A stretch of 64,000 nt of DNA from Dillenia suffruticosa (taxonomy: Eukaryota; Streptophyta; Magnoliopsida; Dilleniales; Dilleniaceae): positions 1,886,501 through 1,950,500 of the forward strand of contig JAVTVX010000013.1 in assembly GCA_033439265.1 (NCBI GenBank), read 5' to 3'. How positions within the stretch are numbered: position 1 is the stretch's first letter; each line of letters begins with the position of its first letter. Of the stretch, positions 1 through 16,000 are shown one piece after another. The notes under the pieces are model-generated. The model was not told where the DNA came from and did not search any database. It was given only the letters and a program-made list of their open reading frames with translations. The translations under genes and the position numbers were made by a program.

Positions 1-1980
1 AAATTTAAAATTTAAAAATAAAAAAATTATATTTTAATTAAGTACCACGTTCAAAATTTAAAAATAAAAAAAATTATTTTCTAAATAAAATTTAATAGAT
101 ATTTAAATTAAATTAATCAGAATATAATTTTAAATATCTATCCAAAGAAAACCTCGGTATTTGTCCTGTCCGGCGGCCCATGTTGGAATTGCGGAGAATA
201 CAAAAATTTTCATAAAATTAAGAAAAGTAAAACACACTCACCGCACCCAAATTTCATCATTTTAAAATTTTATATTTTATATTATTTTATTGTTTTCCTC
301 CACGAATTACAAAAGATTTGTAAGGAAAAAACTTTGATTTTTTAAAATAAATAATAATTTTGTAAAGAAAATCTCCATAACAAATATGTTGTATCTAAAT
401 ACCATACTCTGTTTTTTAAAACTTTGATTTCACCTTCTTCTCATATTATGTTTCAAGTAAAAAATATTGTAAATAGAATAAATAAAAATAAATCAATAAA
501 TTATAAATTAAATGTGTGAAAATAATGGGGCTCCCACAAAAGTTGTAATTTTGTTCATTTATGGGCGTAAAGGCTGAAATATCTTCTCGTTTAACTTATA
601 TTAAAAATTTCGATTAAATTTCATTCTAAACATTATGCATATCTTGCACCTATTTTATTTTATGACAAAATCATAATTTATTATCTAAATAACCTAAGCT
701 TTAATTTTTATATTAATTTTTAATTATTTGAAAATTAAAGTTTAAAACTTATTTTTGGATGCTTGATATCGTTTTTATACTTCATAATTTAGAAATTTAT
801 TTTTGGAATTAAATTAAATTTGTGCTTATTATGTTATAGTTTAAATAAATTATATTAATATTTTTGTACATATAATTTTATTTTGGTATTGAAATATATT
901 CTACCAATAATAAAAATAAAATATCAAAAACGGAATTGGCATCGTACAAATGCCGCAGGCTTGCTCCAAACGTCTCTCATGCGCATGGCGTCTCCGAGTC
1001 GACTCTATAAGCACAGAGAAACACCACAACCAGCCAACCAACTCAGGTACATGAAAACTTCTCCGAAACCCTAGGCATTTGTAATGTGAACTTGTCTTTG
1101 ATTTCACCTTCTTCTCATAATTTATGCTTCTTTTTTTAGGGATTCATGAGTTGTTTATCATGTTAGGATAGTTTCAAGAATCTCTTGCCTGAATTCAGAG
1201 ATTTTTGCTTAGTGTAGGGTAATTATTGTTTTGCAGACAACTAAATTCATAAACAACCATTGCGAACGATTGAGGAGCACGAATCGAATTGATTAAAAGT
1301 TCTCGTGTTTGATTGGTGGGCGAGAAAACAAATTATTAATCTTGTCGTAGTAATTCGCACAAGTTTTCTTCAGACGATTATTAAAAGAAGAATCGGGGGG
1401 CCGATTGTTCTTTTACATGGGATGGTGGTCTTGTTGCATGACCCGAATCTTTTTTGAGGTTGACATTTACAAAGGCATGATAAAGCCAAAGTATGCCACT
1501 TGTTATGGAGCATGAGGCAGCTGGAGTATCACGTAGTACCCACTCATAAAATTTTCCCACAAATAAATTTCTTTTGTGACCTTTTTTTATATTATTATTT
1601 TTTTACTTCAATAATAGAATTAAATTATGGTAGATGAACAGTAGATTGCTGTATTATTTTTATTGGTAACATCAAATAGAAGGATAAATCTAATAGTTCT
1701 TCCATGGCTTAAACTTTTTGGACTTAGTACCTGTGGGTCTGGTTTTCAAATCTTATTAAGAACTTCTTTGCCTGATTTTTGTAGTTCAGATGAGTAATGA
1801 GCCGTACTTGTTATGTTAGTGGGAATTTGGGTCCACAAGTGGGAGAGATGTGAGCTTCATCTCTTTAAAAATAGTCAAGTTTTCGATCCATGTATCAATA
1901 CAATAGTTTCTTAACAGCACTTGCAATAGTTTCTACTGGATGTTTATGCCCTGTACATTGGATTGTCAAAGGTGTAGTTT
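1..1980. other. AT-rich non-coding sequence and presumed promoter/leader
   Basis: No coding exon could be supported here. The first 900 bases are strongly AT-rich with no long open frame. Around 990-1075 the composition changes to a leader-like sequence: a TATA-like stretch (ctataag) near 1005, then a CA-rich stretch and a telo-box-like AAACCCTA at 1066-1073. This could be the promoter and 5' leader of the locus whose coding-like exons lie near 1996-2110 and 3588-3980. The assignment is inference. Confidence 0.4.
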
Positions 1981-1995
1981 TCTCTTTATGCTAGA

Positions 1996-3980
1996 ACATG
2001 GACATCTGTTTCTGGTGCTGGCTTCATTAGTAGCACGCAAACTTGCTTGCGAGAGTGGAACACTTGGTTTCCAGTGGAAGTGAAGGAAGATAATTTAGAT
2101 GAAGTTTTCGGTGTTAATGCAAGGGACAATGACAGTTTAGTTGATTCTTATTTTCCGATTTATCTAGTACATTTACATTGAGATTTGTTTCTTGCTCACA
2201 GTAATAAGGGATCATTTCTAACCTTGTGTCTGTCCTATATCAGGAAGTCATCTCTGGTGAAATAAACATATAAATGTGCCTAATTTGTGCATTTTCTTTT
2301 TCTTATTCCTGCAATTTGTAACCAAAGGTGGCTCTGCTGATGTCTTTCTACCAAAGTCATTGTTTCCAAGGAGTACAATTTGCAAGATTTGCTTTTGGCA
2401 TGTCTGTGTGTTGAGCAAGCAACGTTCCATAAATTATAAATTTGTCCTTCATACTTTGAGAAAGTCTGTTTTTCCATCAATGAGCTAATGATTGAGATAA
2501 ATATCTTATTTGTGCACATTTGGGCTGCATTGCCTTGTGTCCTACCAAGTTGTATGATGCTGGTAGTGAGAAACTCGTAGGGTAATTTAAAAATAGAGTA
2601 GTTGCAGAATGGAGCCTAAGAAGAGAGTGATAAAGGATTTTGAAACTTCCTTGTAGTGACTGTACAGCTTATAACTGAAAAACCGTAAATTGACAAGGTG
2701 ATTAAACAAGGTAATTATAAGGTGTAAATATTTGTAGACAGTGGGAGGTTCGACAAAAGAAAACTTATAACTTTGCATGAGAAGTGTGAATTACTTGTGT
2801 TGGACTCAGAGAATTTAGGGGTAAAAAGGAAGCTAACCCATTAGAAATGGTATCAGAATGTCCGTGTGATGCAGAGCCAGTGAGGAAGAGAAGAAAAGAG
2901 GGAAAGAAACCTGCAGAGAAGAAGATAGCCTTGGGAGGAAGGATAGGGGAAGACAGATTAACTGGAGAGGAGAGGAAAAGATAACTAAGAGGAGAGAGAG
3001 TCACAGACACAGAGAGATTTGATGCATTTGGATGGAAATGAATTCACAGATTCTTGAGAATCAACCTTTCATCGATCTCTTTTATGCATCCTTGTGGTCT
3101 TTTGCAGTTGGAGGCTTTCGCAGCTTGTTTTTAAGGGTATAAAAAGTGATGGGAGAGCTCTACTTTCTTAGAATATCTTTTCCTTGGTCGCTTTGTTTTT
3201 CTATTCTTCTCCCCCTTACAATTTAAGAAAAGGATTCGTCTCCTTTCTTGCATCATTTTCCTCCCTACATCAATGGTACCTTCTTTTCGATATCAGAAAA
3301 TTCTCACTTGAATCCTGGGCACTCCGTTCTTACCCAGTTTGTTCAAGTGCCGCAACCTACTGAATGTAGATTGAGGCCTTTCATCCCTAGCATCTTGTAT
3401 TTAATTCTGGCCTTTTGGATTGTTGTTCTAGAAAGAATTTCTCAACTACCCAGACAATTCATGTTTGAAATAATTTTGTGAAAGTCTGTGATTTATTTAT
3501 TTGTTATTGGGATATACACGCTTCTACTTTTAAGTTAATTCTATGCTGAAACTAGTTGGGAAATAATTTGAGCCTTCTATTTCTCAGATGAGGGTAAAAA
3601 TGGTGGGAGAAATGAAGTAGCCGAGCATAATGCTGCTGCGACCAGTTTAATGGGTATTTCAAATTAATCCTAGCAATACTGAAAAGATTGTGAAAACTCG
3701 TACTTATGATCCCATAGAAGCAGAAATGGAAACAGATGGGGCAGCTATTGAAGATATAGATAATTCTGGGGACGTGATCATGGAAGCTTATATTATGCCA
3801 GATGATGTTCTAAGCGCTGGGGGTTTTGGTGCGAAGGATGATATTGGGAGTTTTCTTCCAGCTGCAATTGATTCCACTGACTTTGAGACTTCTCAGTGTG
3901 ATGCCCAAGATTATGAAGGACCCCTAGGGGAAATCAGTGGACCTGGTGTTGGATGGACAGAAGAAGGAGACTCAGAATAA
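1996..3980 (+). pseudogene. Broken gene for a short acidic protein of unknown function
   Basis: Two stretches look coding. The first, about 1996-2110, reads ...SSTQTCLREWNTWFPVEV... and could end at a GT donor at 2111 in phase 1. A good acceptor (ttctcag) precedes 3588, and the phase matches, giving ...DEVF-DEGKNGGRNEV...TSLMGISN before a stop at about 3666. Four bases later, in another frame, a clean open frame continues (PSNTEKIVKTRTYDP...) to a stop at 3978-3980. That last part is very acidic and ends DYEGPLGEISGPGVGW followed by TEEGDSE. Removing the four bases taat at about 3665-3669 would join the frames, so I infer a 4-bp insertion. No initiating ATG was found upstream. I do not recognise the family. 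A short protein starting at an internal ATG (about 3726), or an unusual splice, are alternatives to a pseudogene. Confidence 0.4.
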
Positions 3981-4394
3981 TGTAGACTCGTGTTGCTGTA
4001 TGACCATGGCCTCATGTTCCAATGAACTCTTTGGTGCTTTCTGCTCCAGGGCCTTGAAGGTATGTCTGAATATGTTGTCAACAACTTCTTATGTTTCATT
4101 CAATAAATGGAAGTTGTTGCTTTATGTTTTTCTTCAATATAGATGTCACTTCTTTCCTCATGATATATATTTCTCTTGAGTTTTGTTGGTTTAGTATATT
4201 TTACCATATATGAATGTAAACTTGCTTTTTTTTTTTTTAACATTTAATTTCATTTTCATTCCAAAACGTATCGCACCTTGTGGTCTTCTTAGATGCTCAA
4301 AGTGGTCATAGAAGTAATAATATGATTTTACAGTCTTAGGTGAATAAACTGTGTGCTTATGAAGGATTATTTTTGTACATTTGGGGGGCAACTG

Positions 4395-6568
<2,174 letters not shown>

Positions 6569-9500
6569 TCTCCAGGGAAGCAAGGATCCTTTTTTTTTTG
6601 TTGGAGGGGGGGTGGGGGATGTGGTGATCTTTCTTGTTTAGCAAATGGAGGTTTGGAAGCGTTGAGAAAATTGAGGGGTGGGATTAGAATTTAAAGGGAA
6701 GGTATGAGTGGGATAGTCCGCCGATACTCAACAGTGAATCTGTATAAAATTCCCGTTTAGCCTTCCTCCTTGGTTCTTAAAGTGAACAGATACAAGTCAC
6801 AAGGGGACGCTGTCAAATATCTTTTGTACATCATTCACTAGTGGAGTCACATACGCACCTTTTTCTATTTCTTTCTCACAATCTTGCTCGAATGCCTTTT
6901 CCATTTCAAGAAAACGTGCTTGTAGTTGTACATAATGACCGACCAGGACCAATAACTGTCAGTGACCCTGTTACCCTCTCTTTTTCTTTCTGCGAGACTG
7001 AATATGTTGCTTGTATCTATCCAATCAGTTCAGCTCACCAGAAATGGTTCTGATTTTCAGGCTGAGAGTGATTGGTGGATCGGCCCCTACCAAGTTGCAC
7101 CCCTTACAGCCAAGTGTGCCTAGATAAACCATTGGGTTTGAATATAAGGTGGGTCCGCCGTTGGATACCATGGAGAAGTGTAGTTGAGAGAATTTGGATA
7201 TTGATGATTGTTGAGAGAATTTGGATATTGATGATTGGTAGTTGTGAATGAACAGTTGTGTGCAGCTAATTTAGCTAAATGTGAAATTGTACATAATTTT
7301 TCTGGTTTTAAAATGGTAGTTGATGCCTTTAGATAAATCTAGGAAAATACATAATGGATGTTGGATGCTTTAATCTCTTCTATAACCCCCTAAGATAGGC
7401 ATAGATTACTAGGTTTCATATTCAGCTGCACAGATATAACTCATGAAGGTTGGGTACGATAAAGGACCATTCTTGTCAAGAAACTACGATCATTTGATAG
7501 AAGTTCTTGTTACATTGTCTTAGTTGGTATTGCTTAAGCATAAAGTTGAAATCTAAGTATTGACTGACTGCTGCACGGTGATACTTCATGGTAGAGTGAG
7601 ATTTACTAGCAGAGGATGCATCATCCTTAAGTCATTCTACCATTTCTCTGTTCAAGTACCATCTGCGGTTGGGTTTGTAGGGGCCTGGGGAGTTTAGAAA
7701 CATTGTGGAGAGGGCAAGGAAAGAGGAGGGGCGTCCAGGGGTGGACATTGTGCATGACGGTTCGAATAGAGGAGACAATAGAAAAAGGCTACTTCTTATC
7801 AGTTAGAGAGGAGACAGTAGAAAAGACTACTTGTTAGGGGCTAGATTGGCTTTGGAGTCCTATATTCCAGCAGTGGGACAACCCAAAATGATGCTCACTT
7901 TTTGTATTTCAAGTCCATCCTTTTTGTGCCCTACAAGTGACTGTTTTTTAGAAATTATTTGCTCCTTCTCAATTTTCGCATTTGCTTTTGGTGTTGAGCC
8001 ACTTCAGGACTATTCATGAATTTTGCAGGTCTTTTGGAAAAAATCAGTTCCCATTTGAGATTGGCCTTCTGTTAATTATCTTTTTAAGTATTGCTTTATA
8101 ATAATTTTTGCTTTTTTTTTAATTGCAATCCCAATATGCCGAATAAAAAATTGATACATTATTCCTTCGTGCAAAGGTTGGGCACCTGTATCTATCAATG
8201 GCTCACCAATAGGTGCTATGCCTTGTTAAAGCCACTTGCAGTTGGTTGCTTCCCATTTTTTTTCCTCCAAAACCAGAGTTTACTTTTCTCATACAGGTTG
8301 AAGATCTTGCATTCTCTAATTTTCAGGATTACCCACAGGCTTCGGCTTGCATGCATGTGCGCTCAAATTCAGGGCTTTTTTTTTTTTTTAAAACACCCCC
8401 CTAACCACCAGTTGGTGCTGTTTTTGTTATCTGTAGTGCACAAGTGCACCCACACGCATGTACTTGCATATTTCTGTTAGTCATAAGAATTTTTATCAAT
8501 ATTTCAGACACCATCTCAACCTTCATGTGGGGCATCCCCCCTTTAGTATGTTTTCTTGTTGATCTATATTTTGCATTATATGTGCATTAATATTATATTT
8601 GTTGAGATAGCATTTATTTCATATTGTGCAATCTTTGAAATTCAATGGTCAGATTCGAAAGAAGAAATTGGGAGGGAGATTTTCAAAGGCCTAAAACTAG
8701 AACCTTTGAAAACATCTCATGCATAGAAGGAAATTTGTCAAAGTTAGGACTCCTTTTGCCTTTTGCCTTTTGCCTTTTGGTGTTTCACTAGTTGTTTCCC
8801 CAGAAATGAATATGATATTTTGAGCTCACCAAAAAGAAACCACTGTATTTTTCAAACCAAAAGGCTAGCCTAAGCTATGAGGATAAAATCCTCGGTGATA
8901 CCCTTTATCTAAATAGACTTTTTGTGCCAAGTCCATAGTTACAAATTTGTTATTTTCTTAGGGGGGTGATTTCCAGTTGCTTTTGTCATTTTGTGCTTGT
9001 TACTTACAGCAGCTCTTTTGGAAATTTAAGTACTTGGCCTATATAAAGATAACCATGAAGGAGTTGTAGAGTCTAGAATTGCTAATTAAAACTGAAGGGT
9101 TGAATATTAACCTGCCAAAAAGCTTTTAGGCATTTTTCAATGAACATAATCAAGTTTAAACTTTTCCTGGATCACTCAGATCTTACACTTTGGTACTACT
9201 GTGTTTTTTTAAATGTATTTCTTTGTGCACCATAAAAAAGCCCTAAAACGAATGATTCAGAATCTAGATATTGTTACTGATGTGATTTGGTATAGATATT
9301 CCACTCAAACCTCCGATCAAGAACGTGTTGTTCGTATAACCCAAGCATAATGTCAAATGGGTCTGGGGTGATAACCTTGAAAACTCTGACATTTGTCTTT
9401 ATGGTGCAAATATATGATGCCAATGTAGAGGAGTCGAGTAGGGATTGAAAAGCAATTGGCTCATTAGCCTTCTGTTTCTTTTTATTTTTTCCTCCTTTCA

Positions 9501-12500
9501 AAGGGTTTTCTGTCTTTCAACTATTTTGTACATATTTTCTATATATTTGATATAATTTTTTTATATAAAAAATGTGCGGAGTTCATCAAAATGAATTTGA
9601 GGCCAAAAAGCATCTGATTGCCCTCACCACGTGAACACCTAGGGACGTATTGTGCCAAAAAAGTGTATTGGGTAGACATGTAGGGGAAATTCCACCGAGT
9701 TTGATGATCAAATACGGTACTAATAATTATATACATTACGCACATCACACCAGCGTCAGCCAAAAAAAAAAAAAAAAAAAAAAGATTGGAGGTGACAAAT
9801 TCACCACAAAATATTGGGATTTAAAGTAAAGGTTTAGTGGCCCCCCACTCCCCAAAAACAAAAAAAAAAAGGTTTAGTGGGGTTCTTCGGGTGGACAATT
9901 ATTGATATAGACTAATTTTAGTCATTTTTATTTTTTTAAAGTAACTTTTATCTGTAAATTATATATTAATATGAGAAAATTTCAGTTAGATTAGGATAAA
10001 ATAAAAGGTAATTTGAAGCAAATGGGGGGGGGGGGTTTCCTGTTTTCTAAACAGGGTAGGCGATGTAAGATCCTCAAGAATTTTATTTGCCGGGAATTTA
10101 TGTGGGGTGAAGTCATTGTGCTGGCCATGGAAATTACATTCCACATAAATCATGTCTGGCTGTCCCATTCCCCTGCTTGTTTTTGCTTAAATTATTCAAA
10201 ACAACATTTGGCGTTGTGAATTAGTAAAACATGCAATCCTTTTGTCTTGGCCTTGGTGCCAACATGTGAGTGCTTCCAACATCACAAACAACATTCCCCC
10301 CCCCCCCCACCTCTGTCTTTGTCTCTCCATGGTCAAGTTTGGCAAACGTGCTTTCTTAAGTCCTTGTCTTGCCACATCAGCCTCACTTGGAAATCCGTGA
10401 CTATGAAGCAGCCAGCTAGCCCGCCCACCATAGGGCTAATAGGCTTACGTCCCAAGGCCAACCTTAAGAGGCTATCAGCAAATGAAAACTACCTCCAAAT
10501 TTGATGAATGACTTCATCATTGGATAGAATTCTGCTTTCTTGAATATTAGTTCACCCTTCGTAGTTCACAAGTTTTTTTCTTTTTGATTAATCATTTTTT
10601 GTGCCGTCCAACAAATCGTTCTTCACCTTGCAAGCCACAAATAACCCAGGGGAAAAGAATAAAAAAAAAAAAACCCCACTTGTTCAATCAATGAGCTCAA
10701 ACTTTGCATTTTATGTTTTGGGATTTCTAAGGCTGAAACCATAATGGAAGTGTATCCCTGTATACAGGAAGCAAAAACATTAACTCAGCTTTATAATTGT
10801 AATATAATTTCTGAAACCTCTTGAAACCAACGATGATATGGGGAGTGGCCAACACAACTAGTGAGATGTGGGGGGGGGGGGGGGATGTGGCAAATGGCTG
10901 GTGTTTGATCGATGGGCCTCTGCAAAACAACTAGCGCCCATCCAACCAACGAAGGGACATGCCAATTTTTAGATTTCTGTGACAAAATGTACGACAGCAA
11001 CACCCGTCACACAAGTTACAAATAAGGGGGTCACAAATTGCATGCTTGCCACGTGGCAAGTATAACTTTGAATAATTTAAGATACGTAGATAGGGGATTT
11101 AAAATAAATAAATAAAAAAATAAGCAAAAGCCCTCCTATAGACATCAACATATTTAGCCGATAAAATCTTCTAATCTTATAACAGAAATAATAAAAATCA
11201 AATCCTACTTATGAAAAAATTGAGGGTTTGGGGCAAAAAAAAAAAAAAAAAAAAACTGTTGAAACCTCATGTGTTATTTTTTTCCATAATTATAAACTAT
11301 AATTTAATTGATATCGTCCCTCATCTTCTTTATAAAGATTTAAGTTTAAATTTTTGTGTATAATAAAAAAAAAATTCCCCATAATTATAAGAAGGAGGCA
11401 AGATGAGATCATTCTTCTCGGTTTCCTCGAGTAAAATTGAACCACTTGCATTTAGACTTCCTGGCCGATAAATTGAAAATTTTGTTTTTAAAGGAACAGT
11501 CTAATAATATAAATCTCACTTCCCAAATCTAATAATTTCAGATTTAAATTTTTATACAATAAAAAAAATTAAGAATTCTCTTATCCATATTGTATGGAAG
11601 GCTTTTTCACGCATGAGTCCTCCCATTCCCGATCATCAACCATCTGCATACGCCGTTTTCCGTCTCCTCCTCGTAGAGCAAAAAACCATCTGCATACGCC
11701 AACTCTGATTTCCTAAGTAACGGCCTCTATTGCGCTGACCTTTTCCAAATATCAACATTCAAAGAATCATGCACAATCTCTTTTGCACGTTTTTTAGGCC
11801 CGTGGGTCTTGTCCAGCCCAATGAGGTCAAGAAGAATTCGAAGACTCCATCCGGTTGTTTTATACTTGTCCACAGACAAACAAATATGGGCTATAACCAA
11901 CTTTTGGTTGGCTCCGCGGGAAAAGAACTAATTTCCTTTAATCTGTTTAACTCGATACGAGAATAAAAAAAATCATATCGAAAGATTTTTTAAAAGAAGT
12001 TTGATAGCAGATTAGTTGAGATAAAATCTCAGATACTAAATGGTGACTTTAACTGGGGTACAAAAAAAATATGGGCTATTATAAAAATTGTTTTCATACA
12101 AGTAAATAAAATTTGATAATTGATGTATTTAATAATTTTTTAAAATAATTAATTTAAAATTTAATATTAATTTAAATTAATTTAATAATTATATAAAAAA
12201 GTATTATTTTGAATCACGTATTGAAAAAAAAAATCATTTCAAGTATGTGGATGTTCCGAGAGAGAAGGTTGGTGCTTCATGACGAGGGGGTAAATTTATT
12301 TCAACAAGCAAGCCATAATTTCCAAATGCATGGCATATGCCATATGTGCAAAATTTTAAATGAAAATAAATAATAATTGATAAAAAATTTTCAAAAATAA
12401 ACTTGAAAAAAAAAATGGAAAAAAAATAGATATTTAAATCTCCATTTTGTCTCTTTATTTTTGACAAAAAAAAAAGATTATAGTGCTCAAGAGTTTTTTT

Positions 12501-13008
12501 TTTTTTATATAAAATAGAAATTGTAGTAAAAAGAGATTTGCAAGTAAAATGTTTTTATATAAAAAACTAAAATTATTACTCTTATCATTTATTTTTATAT
12601 TAAAATTTCTAATTTATCTGAATTAAATATTATATAAAATTTCTCAAATAGTCGCAAAGGGATATATTTAAAATTTAGATAAATTTTTGTATTTAATTCA
12701 ATGTAATTATGGATCAAATGGGTATTCAAACCTTTGGACAAAAATTTAAAAATTAATAAAAAAAATCATAGAGCCTGAATTTTGTTTAAAAATGAGATTT
12801 AATCTCAATTTTAATCCTCTATTATTTTATTTTATAATTTTTATAAAGAAAGTAAGTTTTTAAGTAAAAATTAAAATTTAAATAGTTATTAGGTTAGTAA
12901 TTTGGCATTCTCTCGTCCCGTCCGGTTCGGGATTCGAAAGAGATGTCACGAACTCATAAACCCTAGTATCAGTTCGTCACTTTGATTTTGTCAAATTCAT
13001 CTGAAATT
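6569..13008. other. 6.4-kb non-coding region between CKX and RECA3
   Basis: This is the shared upstream region of CKX (leftward) and RECA3 (rightward). No exon with recognisable homology was found; the longest open frame (8091-8480) is phenylalanine-rich from T-rich sequence. The region contains a 27-bp tandem duplication (7184-7237), four copies of a ccttttg unit near 8755, runs of G (10024, 10869) and C (10297), several A/T homopolymers, and a 62-bp-scale duplication of accatctgcatacgcc near 11638 and 11685. A telo-box-like AAACCCTA lies at 12958-12965, just before the RECA3 start. Short leftward open frames at 9274-9501 and 9539-9763 have no recognisable similarity. Confidence 0.6.
7184..7237. 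repeat. 27-bp tandem duplication
   Basis: The unit beginning ttgagagaatttggatattg occurs twice head to tail (7184-7210 and 7211-7237), identical by eye. It lies upstream of CKX, outside any supported exon. Confidence 0.9.
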
Positions 13009-16000
13009 ATGTCCGTACTTTCTCCATTTCTTCTTTCTCTTCGCTTCAATTGCTTTCACAGATGCCGACATTCATCTCGCTTCTCACCTCTCCAACAGGT
13101 CTCTCTCTCTCTCTCTCGGCGCATACATTGCTTTATGTTCATTTTGGATAGCACGTGTTTTTGATAAAATTGAAATTCCTGTGGTTTTCTAATGTCTGGG
13201 GTTCTGCAACAGATTGGATTCTCCGAAATATTAGCATTTTTACTCTGTTTTATGATTGGATTCTTTTTATCCCCAGGAAATTAAAAGGGAAATCACTTGT
13301 ATCAGGAGGCATATGCAATCTTTTTCTTCTCTAGGTAATTACTGACCTTTATCATTTCCCCTTTCTTCTCATTGATCATTAATTTTGTAGCTCGGCGTCT
13401 GTGAGCATTGTTGATAAGTTTAGCTATCTGACTATACAACTTCAAATTTATTGCTTAAGTTGTTTGATTTTCCGGCATGCTTAATTGCTTTGGGAATATG
13501 ATAAAGTCGTTATTTGTTATTGATGCCTGTGGATGGGAAAATCCACAGTGTTCCATTTGCTCTTGAGGGGTGTTGTGGACTCCTGTTGCTCCCCCATGTG
13601 TTGACCAATGTATGTTTATCAAGGACAGGATGGGCCAAAGTGTGCTAGAGCTCACGGAGGGAGTGGGTCAGAGGGAAATGGTAGAGGCATGAGGTGATGG
13701 CGGCATTAGAGCAACTCGGTGCCATGGGGGTGGGACAGGAGGTATGGTCCGAGTGGGAAGGATCACTAATGGGAGACCTATGTATAGTGGCATCATATTT
13801 TTCTTCGAATTTGAAGCCCTCCATAGTTGCTGAAAACAGAATACGACTGTCTAAAGATTGTCTATCGATCTTTTTTCCTGCATTATGCTTTGGTGCCTCC
13901 TGTGAATTAACTCTGTCGCATTTAGCAAGATTTATGGAGTTATTACAGTTGTATAATGTGAAAGACAAAGTTTGAGAAATGCTTTAGTTGGTTGGACTAT
14001 CTGTAGTTGTATGTTTCCTTTCTTTTTTCTTCTCTCTTGTTCTGTCTCTGGTACAGTAACCTGTCTATTTTCTGTCTGATAGCTTGTTGAAAGACTAATG
14101 ATTTTTAGATTTATTTTCAGAAGATGTCTTGCCCATTTCTTTGATTAACTCGCAGCTTAATCCTAAATTTTTTAAGTCAAATTTGTAATTTTTATTCCAT
14201 TATTATCTAAAGTTGAGATATCAGAATTCGATGAAGTCCACGATGATGCCAAAGTAATGGAGAAGGATTCTGCGCTTCGATTGGCTCTCTCACAACTTGT
14301 AGGTGAGTTTGGGAAGGAGTCTATGCTGTCTTTGCAGCGCTTTTTTCGTTCAAGACGTGCACCCGTGATATCTACGGGCTCATTGAAGCTTGATTTAGCT
14401 CTTGGCATCGGAGGATTGCCAAAGGTGACTTGCCTAGACTATAGCTTTGAAATAATTTGATTGAACAAATTACTCACGTGTGCATATATACCTGTGTAGG
14501 CTATTCTTTGGCACATGGCATAGAGGTAAATGTGTCTCTTTGGACGGGGGGATTGAACAAACTGGCTGTCCATGCCATATGTAAAATGCATGATGTAATT
14601 AAAATGTTGATCTTCACTAACCTTTATGTTGTGGTCATGATCATGGCTGTAATGATTACGGATGGTTTCTGTTATTTTACTATTCACTGGGCACATGCAA
14701 CTTGTGTGCATCATTGTTTTGGAGATCACTTATATTAATACATTAATTGCAATCATTTTAGTATCTAAGAACAAAAAGAAAAAAATGCTGATAAGAAAAC
14801 AAAAGCAAAGCCAAAGAAGGCAAATAAGACACGTAAAAAAAGAAGTGAGACTTACTAATTAAAATGTGATGCAAAAAATAAAAATGGTGGGAGATTTAGT
14901 ATAGTTGATTGAGTTGCCATGGAATAAGGTTCGTTCATGTATTTTGGAGGCCACTCCAGGTGTGAGAGAGTTGAAATGAAATTAGACTTTCGGTTTGCCT
15001 TTTATAATTTCTGACACAACTGCTTTAGTTTGCGGTTTTTGTTTTTAAAAGTGCCACTTTTTTTTCATCTGCAGACATTGTATGCCAATTTAAGTCTAGA
15101 AGTTGGTTTGTAGTAGTTAAAATATAGAATTTGGTTTTGAGATAAGTTACAGGGGTAAATTTGTCCAGAAAAGTGTGACAGTTTCTCACATTTCGGAGGG
15201 GCAAGTTCCCTCTGTAATGGTAGTGGATTTTGCATATAGTTGTCAAATTGTGCACTTTCTTCCAAAATCTTTAATGTCAAAGAAAATGTTTGTGACAGTT
15301 TCTCACTTTTCAGAGGGGCAAATTCCCTCCGTAATGGTTGTGGATTTTGCATATCGTTGTCAAAATGTGCACTTTCTTCCAAAATCTTTAATGTCAAAGA
15401 AAAATGTTGTGGGTTAGTTTTTCTAATTGTGGAGATCTGTTAATGGCATGTTCCATGCTTGCTGCTTCCAATTCTATGTACCATTTTTTCTCTGCAACTC
15501 ATCAAAGTTCTATTTTTGCTAATCTTTTTTATAACTTATTATTTTCTGCCCCTCTTTTGTCTTCTCTGTCTTATAATCTCAAATTTGAATCCCCTTTGGA
15601 AATAAACTTGGTTTGTTCTTGTGAAATAATTTTGAGGTCTCTTATGCACCATGCAGGGAAGAATTGTTGAGATATATGGACGAGAAGCATCAGGCAAAAC
15701 AACTCTTGCTCTTCACATTATCAAGGAAGCTCAAAAATTGGGAGGTGCAGTATTATGTTTTACCCCTTGTTTTGTGCTGTGTTAAAAACTCAAGACCAAT
15801 TATGATTACCCTTACTATTATATCACAGAGACACTTTGTTATTTTGATATATGAAAAGTTGGAAAATTGCATTTTGTAGTAAGGTATCATTTATGGATTG
15901 TGAACCACTATCTTTGTCATTTTGAGTTGCAAAATTCCTTTGTCCACTTTTATTGCCTCAATATAGTGAGTTTGAGGAGTTTTGGGTTTGAGGATAGGAA

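Noticed and set aside
8091-8480. A 129-codon open frame upstream of CKX
   Set aside because: Phe, Leu and His-rich translation of T-rich DNA, with no domain and no upstream or downstream exon.
10024-10034. Runs of 10 to 16 G or C (also near 10297, 10869, 30241, 32080, 35321, 56393) as regulatory G-quadruplexes
   Set aside because: They are simple homopolymers at scattered non-coding sites with no consistent position relative to genes.
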